Shown one piece after another: positions 1-5,342 of a stretch of 6,348 nucleotides of DNA. The DNA is from DASZTU01 sp035547675 (lineage in GTDB: Bacteria; Pseudomonadota; Alphaproteobacteria; Rhizobiales; Devosiaceae): assembly GCA_035547675.1 (NCBI GenBank), contig DASZUI010000173.1:1-6348 (forward strand), written 5' to 3'. The position numbers were made by a program, and so were the translations under genes. A model generated the notes under the pieces. That model did no database searches. It was not told the origin of the DNA and was given only the letters and a program-made list of their open reading frames with translations. The first letter of the stretch is position 1, and each line of letters opens with the position of its first letter.

Positions 1-14
1 CAAGGAGAACGCCG

Positions 15-383
15 ATGAAATACGCCTGTCTGGTCTATCGCGATCCGGCCGACTATGCCGACGAGCCACCGGAAGAAGGGGTGAAGCTCATCGACGATGC
101 CATCGACTATGATGAAGAGCTGCGCCGGGCGGGCCATTTCATCATGGGCCAGGCGCTGCAGCCGGTCGAGACGGCGGTCACCATCCGTGTGCGCAACGGG
201 GTGATGGCGGCGACGGATGGCCCGTTCGCCGAAACCAAGGAGCAGCTTGCCGGCTTCATCCTGATCGAAGCGCGGGACCTCAACGAAGCGATCCGGCTGA
301 TGGAAGCGGGACCGATGGCGCGAGCCGCTACCATCGAGATACGTCCCTTCCTCGATCTCCAGCACAGCAGGGAAACAAGATGA
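15..383 (+). CDS. DGPF/YCII-family protein, first of a tandem pair
   Basis: This is a 122-residue protein of the YCII-related/DGPF family (small dimeric alpha-beta proteins, ferredoxin-like fold). It begins MKYACLVYRD and carries the signature DGPF at residues 68-71, followed by AETKEQLAGF and the hydrophobic strand ILIE. The ATG at 15 is preceded by AAGGAG at 2-7 with 7-nt spacing, so the start is well supported. The stop overlaps the start of the next gene (ATGA at 380-383), which indicates translational coupling. Members of this family are very often encoded beside ECF42 sigma factors and are thought to be their targets; their biochemical activity is unknown. The N-terminal part before the DGPF block is acidic (residues 10-37). 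The family call is secure; the function is not. Confidence 0.93.
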   Translation: MKYACLVYRDPADYADEPPEEGVKLIDDAIDYDEELRRAGHFIMGQALQPVETAVTIRVRNGVMAATDGPFAETKEQLAGFILIEARDLNEAIRLMEAGPMARAATIEIRPFLDLQHSRETR

Positions 384-736
384 AATTCGCGTGCCTCTGC
401 TATCTCGACCAGGAAAAGGTCGGCGGGTTCACCCGCAAGGATTGGGCCCGGCTGGATGACGAGACGCTCGACTTCGACAGCGAGCTGACGGCCCGGGGCG
501 TCATGACGCTGGGCTATCCCATGCAGGACGCGGCGACGGGGGTCACGGTGCGGGTGCGCGACGGGAAGATGACGGCGACCGACGGACCCTTCGCCGAGAC
601 GAAGGAACAGCTCGCGGGGTTCTTCCTGATCGAGGTCGACAGCCGGGAGGAGGCGGTGCGGATTGCGGCCGAGTGCCCGCTCGCGCCCCTCGGCTGGGTG
701 GTGATCCGCCCGTGGCTCGAGCGCGAGCATAGCTAG
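380..736 (+). CDS. DGPF/YCII-family protein, second of a tandem pair
   Basis: This 118-residue protein is a paralogue of the preceding one. The two align without gaps from MK(Y/F)AC at the start to HS near the end. The stretch DGPFAETKEQLAGF (residues 68-81) is identical in both, and DGPF sits at the same residue numbers. The remainder is more divergent, for example W22, G45 and W112 here are not shared. The ATG overlaps the previous stop in ATGA, and its own stop TAG overlaps the GTG start of the sigma factor gene by one base (TAGTG at 734-738). All three genes should therefore be translated from one message. The pair most likely arose by tandem duplication. Whether the two proteins form a heterodimer is an open inference. 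Confidence 0.93.
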   Translation: MKFACLCYLDQEKVGGFTRKDWARLDDETLDFDSELTARGVMTLGYPMQDAATGVTVRVRDGKMTATDGPFAETKEQLAGFFLIEVDSREEAVRIAAECPLAPLGWVVIRPWLEREHS

Positions 737-2034
737 TGGCGGATGCGGCGCCGGACTGGGCCGGGATCGTCGCGCGCGTCTACCGCGAGGATCGGCGCCG
801 CGTATTGGCGTCGCTCATCCGGCTGCTCGGCGATTTCGAGCTGGCCGAGGAGGCGCTGCACGAGGCCTTCGCGGCGGCGGTGGAACAGTGGCCGCGGCGC
901 GGCCTGCCGGATACGCCCTGGACTTGGCTGGTATCGGCCGGGCGCTTCCGGACCATCGACCGGCTGCGGCGGCGCGCGCGCTTCCAGGCGGCGCAGGGCG
1001 AGCTGGTGCGTATGATCGAGGCCAACGCGCCCGAATGGGAGAATGCCGGCGAAGTGGCGGAGGCCATGGACGATAGCCTCAAGCTGATCTTCATCTGCTG
1101 CCACCCGGCATTGCCGGCGGACGCCCGCGTATCCTTGACGCTGCGCGAGGTCTGCGGGTTGACCACGGAGGAGATCGCCGAGGCGTTCCTCACGCGCGCG
1201 CCGACCGTGGCGCAGCGCATCGTCAGGGCCAAGGCGAAGATCCGCGAGGACCGGCTGCCCTACGAAGTGCCGCCGGCGGCCGCGCTGCCCGAGCGGCTCG
1301 AAAGCGTGCTGCGCGTGGTCTATCTGCTGTTCAACGAGGGCTACAGCGCTTCTGGCGCCCGGGAACAGGCGCGGGGAGGACTCGCCGCCGAGGCGATCAG
1401 GCTGGGGCGGCTGGTTGTCGGGCTGCTGCCCGATGCCGAGGCGCTAGGGCTCCTGGCGCTGATGCTGCTGCAGCATTCGCGCCGCGCCGCGCGGCTCGAT
1501 GCCGATGGCGAGCTGGTGCTGCTGGCCGAGCAGGACCGCACGCTCTGGGATCACGGCATGATCGCCGAAGGCCTCGGCCTGCTCGACCGCGCCTGGGCCG
1601 GGCGCGAGGTCGGCAGCTATTGCCTGCAGGCGGCGATCGCGGCCGAGCAGGCGCGGGCGCCGGGCTGGGAGGCGGCGGACTGGCGGCGCATCGTCATGCT
1701 CTACGATATGCTGACGCAGGCCGATCCTTCGCCGGTGGTGGCGCTCAATCGCGCGGCGGCGGTCGGCATGAGGGACGGGCCGGCGGCGGGGCTGGCGGCG
1801 CTGGATGCGCTCGCCGGGACCGGCGAATTGCGGGGTTATTACCTCGCCGAAGCGGCGCGGGCCGACCTGCTGCGCCGGCTGGGCCGCTGGGAGGAGGCGG
1901 TCGCGGCTTACGGCAAGGCGCTCGCGGCGGCGGGGCAGGGCCCGCACCGGCGGTTCTTCGAAAGGCGGATCGCGGAGATGCGGGGCTACGGCTCGACTTC
2001 GAGCGCCGAAATCAGCTCGACATCGGACTCGTAA
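736..2034 (+). CDS. ECF42-type RNA polymerase sigma factor with TPR-like C-terminal extension
   Basis: This 432-residue protein has an ECF sigma core and a long C-terminal extension. Region 2 covers about residues 10-85, with the stretch EALHEAFAAAVEQWP and the segment DTPWTWLVSAGRFRTIDRLRR. Region 4 covers about 115-175: the motif FICCHPAL at 119-126, then LTLREVCGLTTEEIAEAF and the recognition-helix part APTVAQRIVRAK. A middle domain (DUF6596-like, about 185-287) contains YLLFNEGY and is followed by helical TPR-like repeats to about residue 415. The latter include SPVVALNRAAAV and a DGP motif at 347-349, a conserved spot in ECF42 proteins. No anti-sigma factor gene is present, which fits the family: the extension is thought to control activity. 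The start is GTG overlapping the previous stop. There is no strong Shine-Dalgarno sequence, so coupling is likely. The last 16 codons overlap the antisense J-protein gene. Confidence 0.92.
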   Translation: MADAAPDWAGIVARVYREDRRRVLASLIRLLGDFELAEEALHEAFAAAVEQWPRRGLPDTPWTWLVSAGRFRTIDRLRRRARFQAAQGELVRMIEANAPEWENAGEVAEAMDDSLKLIFICCHPALPADARVSLTLREVCGLTTEEIAEAFLTRAPTVAQRIVRAKAKIREDRLPYEVPPAAALPERLESVLRVVYLLFNEGYSASGAREQARGGLAAEAIRLGRLVVGLLPDAEALGLLALMLLQHSRRAARLDADGELVLLAEQDRTLWDHGMIAEGLGLLDRAWAGREVGSYCLQAAIAAEQARAPGWEAADWRRIVMLYDMLTQADPSPVVALNRAAAVGMRDGPAAGLAALDALAGTGELRGYYLAEAARADLLRRLGRWEEAVAAYGKALAAAGQGPHRRFFERRIAEMRGYGSTSSAEISSTSDS

Positions 2035-2615
2035 TTGCCGAGCTCGACGCTGGCCGTTTCGAGGATCAGCAGGCGGCGGCGGGCCGCCCCATGCTGCTCG
2101 GCCTTGGCCCGGAGCTGGACGTTCAGCCGCTCGACGAAGAGGTTTTCGCGCTCGTCATGGCGCCTTATGCGTCGCGTCAGATCATTGAGGGCGCCGATTT
2201 CGGCATCGATGCGATCGGCCTGCGAGCGGGCCTCGGCCATGCCCTTGGCGACCGCCGAATTCATCAGCGCGATGAAATCGACCTGCGAAAGCCGCAGGCC
2301 CGAGCCGACCGCCGACTGCACGGCGGCATCGAACATGTCGGCGAGCACGGCGGTCACATCGCGCCGGTAGCTCCTGAGGCTTTCGATATCGACGATGCCC
2401 GTCTCGTCGAAGAGGCGCCGCAGTTCCGGGTCGGAGAGCAGGCCGAAAGCCCGCACGATCTCTATGAAGGTATCGGAATCGCCGCCCCGGTCGGGATGGG
2501 CGTCGCGCACCCGCGCTCGGTAGGCCGCCTTGATGGCCCCGGGCGTCGAGGACCTTTCCACGCCCAGCACCTGGTAGGGATCGAACGCTGTCGCCGTATT
2601 CACCGCAATCGTCAT
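1986..2615 (-). CDS. J-domain (DnaJ-like, class C) co-chaperone protein
   Basis: This 209-residue protein has an N-terminal J domain at about residues 11-75: DPYQVLGV at the start, helix II AIKAAYRARVRDAHPDRGGD with the essential HPD at 40-42, and RRLFDETG at the end. J domains stimulate the ATPase of Hsp70 (DnaK). The Gly/Phe-rich region, zinc fingers and DnaJ C-terminal domains are absent, so this is a class C J protein with a specialised client or location. The rest is helical, and about 128-185 is rich in charged and heptad-like residues and may form a coiled coil. There is no signal peptide or membrane segment, so it is probably cytoplasmic. I chose the ATG at 2615 because the J domain begins soon after it. 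The frame stays open upstream to 2801, but that part has no J-protein character and overlaps the preceding gene. The Shine-Dalgarno sequence is weak. The client is unknown. Confidence 0.88.
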   Translation of the reverse strand: MTIAVNTATAFDPYQVLGVERSSTPGAIKAAYRARVRDAHPDRGGDSDTFIEIVRAFGLLSDPELRRLFDETGIVDIESLRSYRRDVTAVLADMFDAAVQSAVGSGLRLSQVDFIALMNSAVAKGMAEARSQADRIDAEIGALNDLTRRIRRHDERENLFVERLNVQLRAKAEQHGAARRRLLILETASVELGNYESDVELISALEVEP

Positions 2616-2653
2616 GGACGGTTTATTACCAAATCGGATTGGCGGTTTGAAGG

Positions 2654-2669
2654 CCGCGCGGGCGCGCGG
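2654..2669 (-). repeat. GC-only hairpin between the 64-residue gene and the J-protein gene
   Basis: A 6-bp perfect stem (CCGCGC with GCGCGG) and a 4-nt loop lie 7 bp after the stop of the upstream - strand gene and 38 bp before the J-protein start. No T-run follows it on the - strand, so it is not a convincing intrinsic terminator. It could slow transcription or protect the 3' end of the upstream message, or it could be a by-product of high GC content. Confidence 0.3.
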
Positions 2670-2676
2670 GCAGCTT

Positions 2677-2871
2677 TTACTGGGCGCCGCGTAGCGCCAG
2701 GAACGCATCCACGAGATTGCGCGCGAGGCGCAGGCAGGCGTTCGCACCCTCTTCGAGCGGGGTGGACGGGCGCTGCGACCACGCCCGGCCGGTCGACGCA
2801 TTGACGATCTCGGCGGTCCACCTGTCGGACTGCGTGAGCTGGATATCGAAGCCGCGATAGCTGGTCTTCAT
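2677..2871 (-). CDS. small conserved-looking protein of unknown function (64 aa)
   Basis: I do not recognise the family. The 64-residue product begins MKTSYRGFDIQL, continues with short strand-like segments (RWTAEIVNASTGRAW) and ends in a predicted helix (EEGANACLRLARNLVDAFLAL). This suggests a compact beta-beta-beta-alpha protein. There is a single cysteine and no signal peptide or membrane segment. The ATG at 2871 is chosen over an in-frame upstream start at 2931 because AGGAG lies 7 nt before it, and the extra 20 residues look like translated non-coding DNA. It lies 61 bp upstream of the J-protein gene on the same strand, so the two may be co-transcribed. A role as partner or client of the J protein is only a guess from position. 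Confidence 0.72.
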   Translation of the reverse strand: MKTSYRGFDIQLTQSDRWTAEIVNASTGRAWSQRPSTPLEEGANACLRLARNLVDAFLALRGAQ

Positions 2872-2878
2872 CTCAATT

Positions 2879-2883
2879 CTCCT
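2879..2883 (-). promoter_or_regulatory. Shine-Dalgarno sequence of the 64-residue protein gene
   Basis: AGGAG on the - strand with 7-nt spacing to the ATG at 2871. It decides between this start and the longer in-frame alternative at 2931. Confidence 0.75.
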
Positions 2884-2979
2884 GATCGGAAGGCGCCTCC
2901 CGCCGCCTGTTTGGCGCATAGGTGTCGTCATTGCCGGCCGCGGCCAAGGGGGCTCGGCTCATAGCTCCCATGCGCTGAG

Positions 2980-2995
2980 CGAACCGATCGGTTCG
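2980..2995. promoter_or_regulatory. perfect 16-bp palindrome, candidate repressor operator
   Basis: CGAACCGATCGGTTCG reads identically on both strands with no loop, so it is a protein-binding type of dyad and not a terminator. It lies in the 199-bp divergent region, 75 bp before the methyltransferase ATG and 108 bp before the start of the 64-residue gene. The core AACCGATCGGTT resembles operators of TetR-type repressors, but no regulator gene is present in the window. I found no convincing -35/-10 pair beside it. Confidence 0.5.
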
Positions 2996-3059
2996 ATGAA
3001 GGTGCGGCGTCGGCGGCATGGACGCGCCGCCCCGGCCTGCGATAAACCGGGCCAGCCTT

Positions 3060-3064
3060 GGAGG
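3060..3064 (+). promoter_or_regulatory. Shine-Dalgarno sequence of the O-methyltransferase gene
   Basis: GGAGG with 6-nt spacing to the ATG at 3071. It sets the start there and excludes the longer in-frame ATG at 2996, which abuts the palindrome and would add an arginine-rich, low-quality N-terminus. Confidence 0.85.
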
Positions 3065-3070
3065 AAAAGC

Positions 3071-3739
3071 ATGAACCACATGATCTGGCAGGACGTCGAC
3101 GAGTTCATTGGCATGAACCTGCTGAAGCGAGACCACGGCATGGAGCGGGTGCTGGCAGCCAATCACGCCGCGGCGCTGCCGGCGATCGATGTGTCGGCCC
3201 CCCAGGGCAAATTCCTCAACCTCATGGTGCGGCTCAGCGGGGCGAGGCTGGTGCTCGAGATCGGCACCCTCGGCGGCTATTCGACGATCTGGATGGCCCG
3301 CGCCCTGCCAAGGGGCGGGCGGCTGATCAGCCTCGAATATGATGCGATGCATGCCACGGTGGCGCGCGAGAACATCGCGGCGGCCGGCCTTGCCGACACG
3401 GTCGAGGTGCGGGTCGGGCGGGCGATCGACTCGCTGGCGCAGCTGCAGGGGGAGGGGCTTTATCCGTTCGACTTCATCTTCATCGACGCCGACAAGCCGA
3501 GCAACGCCGCCTATCTCGATTGGGCGCTGCGGCTCAGCCGGCCGGGAACGGTGGTGATCGTGGATAATGTGATCCGTAACGGCGCCATTACCGACCCGCT
3601 CTCGGGCGACCGGAGCGTCCGGGGTTCGCGCGACGCGTTCGAAATCCTCGGCAGCAATCCGCGTTTTTCGGCGACGGCGCTGCAGACGGTGGGCAGCAAG
3701 GGCTATGACGGCTTCGCCATGGCGATCGTCGAGGGGTGA
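3071..3739 (+). CDS. SAM-dependent O-methyltransferase (CCoAOMT/COMT-like family)
   Basis: This 222-residue protein is a class I methyltransferase of the metal-dependent O-methyltransferase type 3 family (caffeoyl-CoA/catechol-like), of usual length for the family. Motif I, the SAM-binding loop, is LEIGTLGGYST at 62-72. The acidic residue after strand 2 is in SLEYD (E89). The metal-binding region is FIFIDADKPS with D139 and D141, followed by IVDNV with D165 and N166. The segment DPLSGDRSVRGSRDAF (175-190) is typical of bacterial members. It transfers a methyl group from SAM to a hydroxyl, probably on a catechol-like or other small phenolic compound; the substrate cannot be read from the sequence. 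It is probably cytoplasmic. The neighbours do not indicate a pathway. The upstream palindrome suggests repressor control. Confidence 0.92.
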   Translation: MNHMIWQDVDEFIGMNLLKRDHGMERVLAANHAAALPAIDVSAPQGKFLNLMVRLSGARLVLEIGTLGGYSTIWMARALPRGGRLISLEYDAMHATVARENIAAAGLADTVEVRVGRAIDSLAQLQGEGLYPFDFIFIDADKPSNAAYLDWALRLSRPGTVVIVDNVIRNGAITDPLSGDRSVRGSRDAFEILGSNPRFSATALQTVGSKGYDGFAMAIVEG

Positions 3740-3757
3740 GCTCCGGCAGTCGCCTGT

Positions 3758-3784
3758 TTGTCACCGCCGGGCGCTAGGTATCGG
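3758..3784 (+). promoter_or_regulatory. weak candidate promoter of the phytase-like gene
   Basis: TTGTCA at 3758-3763 and TATCGG at 3779-3784 are separated by 15 bp, in the 69-bp gap after the methyltransferase stop. The -10 match is poor and the spacing is short. It is listed because no other promoter is visible; read-through from the methyltransferase gene is equally possible. Confidence 0.25.
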
Positions 3785-3793
3785 CGGTCATTC

Positions 3794-3798
3794 AGGAG
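3794..3798 (+). promoter_or_regulatory. Shine-Dalgarno sequence of the phytase-like gene
   Basis: AGGAG with 10-nt spacing to the ATG at 3809. It sets the start at the signal peptide and not at the in-frame TTG at 3758, which would place 17 mostly basic residues before it. Confidence 0.75.
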
Positions 3799-3808
3799 AC
3801 GATCGATC

Positions 3809-4897
3809 ATGAAGAGCCTTGCCCTCGGCGTCGTTGCGCTCGCCGCCATCGCCACGCCCGCCTTTGCCGACGTTAGCTTCGGCACGCCGCGCCTGCTCGG
3901 CGAATTCGTGCTGCCCACCGGGGTCGCCTTCCACGGCATCGAGGTGGGCGGCATTTCCGGCATGGATTACGACCCCCGCAACGACATCTATTACGCCATC
4001 TCCGACGATCGTTCCGAGCACGGGCCGGCGCGCTTCTATACCTTGAAGCTCAAGATCGACGCCAAGGGCGTCCATGGCGTCGATTTCCTGTCGACCGTGC
4101 CGCTGCGCGGGCCCGAGGGCAAAACCTATCTGCCGCGCACCATCGACCCGGAATCGATCCGTTACGATTCCGCGACGGGCCATCTCTTCTGGTCGAGCGA
4201 GGGCGATGCCAGCGGCAATCCGGGCGTCTATGAGGCCGAGACCGACGGCACCATGCTGCGCGCGCTGAAGCTGCCCGACTATTACCTGCCCAATGCGGAC
4301 CATACGCAGGGCGCGCTCGACAATCTGAGCTTCGAGAGCCTGACCTTCTCGTCCGACCACAAATTCCTCTTTGCCGGGCTCGAGAACGGGCTGGCGCAGG
4401 ATGGCGGCCGGACGACGCTCGACAGCGGCAGCCTGTCGCGCATCATCAAATTCGACGTGGCCTCGGGTGCGCCGGTCGCCGAATATCCGATCGAGATCGA
4501 GAAGATTCACAATGCCGCCAAGGACGGCAAGACCAACGACAACGGCATGGCGGAGTTCATGCTGCTCGACGACGACACCCTGCTCACCCTGGAGCGCGGC
4601 TTCTCGCTGGGCGTCGGCAACGAGGTCAATCTCTACGAGGTCAAGCTCGCCGGGGCGACGGATGTGTCGGGGAAGGCCGCGATCAAGGGCACGGCGTTCA
4701 CGCCGGTCAGCAAGCAGCTGGTACTGAAGATCGGGGAGGGGGATTTCGGCCTCGATATCGACAATGTCGAGTGCCTGACCTGGGGGCCGGTGATCAACGG
4801 CACGCCGACTATCGTTCTCGCCTCGGACAACAATTTCTCCGGCAGCGAATTCACGCAGTTCGTCGTCTTCGCGCTCGACGGCTACAAGGCAGACTGA
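3809..4897 (+). CDS. exported esterase-like phytase family protein
   Basis: This 362-residue protein starts with a Sec signal peptide: MKS, a hydrophobic run to about residue 16, and a probable cut after AFA at 20. It should be periplasmic or secreted. The mature part matches the esterase-like activity of phytase family (PF13449), a beta-propeller-type fold. Recognisable pieces are GGISGMDYD at 48-55, ISDDR at 64-68, DPESIR at 113-118, NLSFESLTF at 172-180, the LERGF segment at 261-265, and DNVECLTWGP at 318-327 followed by ASDNNF. There is no lipobox cysteine and no C-terminal anchor. The family name comes from a member with both phosphatase and esterase activity. The true substrate here is not known, and phytase activity should not be assumed. 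No transporter or phosphate-regulation gene is adjacent. Confidence 0.88.
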   Translation: MKSLALGVVALAAIATPAFADVSFGTPRLLGEFVLPTGVAFHGIEVGGISGMDYDPRNDIYYAISDDRSEHGPARFYTLKLKIDAKGVHGVDFLSTVPLRGPEGKTYLPRTIDPESIRYDSATGHLFWSSEGDASGNPGVYEAETDGTMLRALKLPDYYLPNADHTQGALDNLSFESLTFSSDHKFLFAGLENGLAQDGGRTTLDSGSLSRIIKFDVASGAPVAEYPIEIEKIHNAAKDGKTNDNGMAEFMLLDDDTLLTLERGFSLGVGNEVNLYEVKLAGATDVSGKAAIKGTAFTPVSKQLVLKIGEGDFGLDIDNVECLTWGPVINGTPTIVLASDNNFSGSEFTQFVVFALDGYKAD

Positions 4898-4916
4898 GTT
4901 CGGTCCGCATCTACAA

Positions 4917-4959
4917 GGAATCGCGCGGGATGGTTCTTGCGACGAGACCGCGCGATTCC
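4917..4959. terminator. perfect 12-bp inverted repeat after the phytase-like gene, possible terminator
   Basis: GGAATCGCGCGG at 4917-4928 pairs exactly with CCGCGCGATTCC at 4948-4959, with a 19-nt loop. It begins 19 bp after the phytase-like stop. No T-run follows (CATCTAGG), so it is not a textbook intrinsic terminator. It may stabilise the 3' end, end transcription in another way, or be a protein-binding site. It separates the phytase-like gene from the ribosomal operon. Confidence 0.5.
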
Positions 4960-5065
4960 CATCTAGGCTGAACCGTTCCGAAACGATCCGGGGCGGTATC
5001 TCTCAAATGCAGGCCGGTTATGCGCAATTCGGCCCGTTTCGGCGGGTCTGGGCGCCAAACAGTGC

Positions 5066-5092
5066 TTGACGGGCGCGGCGACGCGCTATAGA
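5066..5092 (+). promoter_or_regulatory. sigma-70-type promoter of the str operon
   Basis: TTGACG at 5066-5071 and TATAGA at 5087-5092 are separated by 15 bp. In the form CTTGAC...CTATAG the pair resembles strong housekeeping promoters of alphaproteobacteria. Transcription would begin near 5099, giving a leader of about 240 nt before rpsL. The spacing is shorter than the ideal 17 bp. It is the best promoter-like pair in the window. Confidence 0.65.
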
Positions 5093-5210
5093 GAGGCGCC
5101 ACCTTAACGGTCGGTCGTGGGTTTCAACCGGGTATCTGCCACCCTGCGCGGGCATCCAGGAAACTCAAACACACCGGTTCGGTAACAGACGTTGAACAGA
5201 CTCCGCGTGC

Positions 5211-5252
5211 ATGAACGCTTCCCGCGAGGGGAGGTGGTCCGCTGCATTATAG
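5211..5252 (+). CDS. possible 13-residue leader peptide upstream of rpsL
   Basis: ATG at 5211 opens a frame for MNASREGRWSAAL that stops at TAG 5250-5252. The last two bases of the stop are the first two of the terminator-like hairpin. That position is what one expects of a leader peptide whose translation influences the hairpin. Against this, there is no good Shine-Dalgarno sequence before the ATG, the peptide has no run of a single amino acid, and a frame this short can arise by chance. Confidence 0.22.
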   Translation: MNASREGRWSAAL

Positions 5253-5291
5253 GTGCCGCTGTTCCCGGGTGGGAAGAGCGCGGCACCTTTT
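5251..5291 (+). terminator. terminator-like hairpin (attenuator) in the rpsL leader
   Basis: AGGTGCCGC at 5251-5259 pairs perfectly with GCGGCACCT at 5280-5288. An inner stem, TTCCC at 5262-5266 with GGGAA at 5271-5275, closes a 4-nt loop GGGT. TTTT at 5288-5291 follows at the base. A strong GC stem plus T-run is the form of an intrinsic terminator. It lies downstream of the only good promoter and 51 bp before rpsL, so it would act as a partial terminator or attenuator. The T-run is short, so read-through should be substantial. Confidence 0.6.
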
Positions 5292-5342
5292 GGTTGTTCA
5301 TGTCTCTAACGAACGAATTTTCGGACGGATGGAAAGAGCGCA

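Larger units (their letters stand above)
5099..5342 (+). promoter_or_regulatory. long structured 5' leader of rpsL
   Basis: About 240 nt lie between the proposed transcription start and the rpsL ATG, which is long for a ribosomal operon. In order it holds a stretch without obvious structure, then a 13-codon reading frame at 5211-5252. Within that frame is a 6-bp hairpin closed by a GCGA tetraloop (5218-5233, one G-T pair). A larger hairpin with a T-run follows at 5251-5291. The arrangement suggests that expression of S12, S7 and EF-G is adjusted in the leader. I do not recognise it as a named RNA family; leader attenuators in front of rpsL have been predicted in other proteobacteria. The start point is inferred. 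Confidence 0.45.

Noticed and set aside
107..730. Open frame of 207 codons on the - strand opposite the two DGPF genes
   Set aside because: The + strand encodes two clear paralogues with family motifs and coupled starts; the antisense frame has no motif and low-complexity composition.
1620..2804. Long open frame of 394 codons on the + strand across the end of the sigma factor gene and the J-protein gene
   Set aside because: It has no recognisable domain, is rich in Gly/Ala/Arg as expected from frame-shifted GC-rich DNA, and is antisense to a clear J domain with HPD. It is a shadow frame.
2996..3070. In-frame N-terminal extension of the methyltransferase from the ATG at 2996
   Set aside because: It is arginine-rich and unlike the family, would start directly at the palindrome, and is bypassed by a strong Shine-Dalgarno sequence before the ATG at 3071.
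4978..5042. 8-bp inverted repeat CCGAAACG / CGTTTCGG upstream of the str promoter
   Set aside because: The arms are 49 bp apart and short. This is expected by chance in a region of this size.
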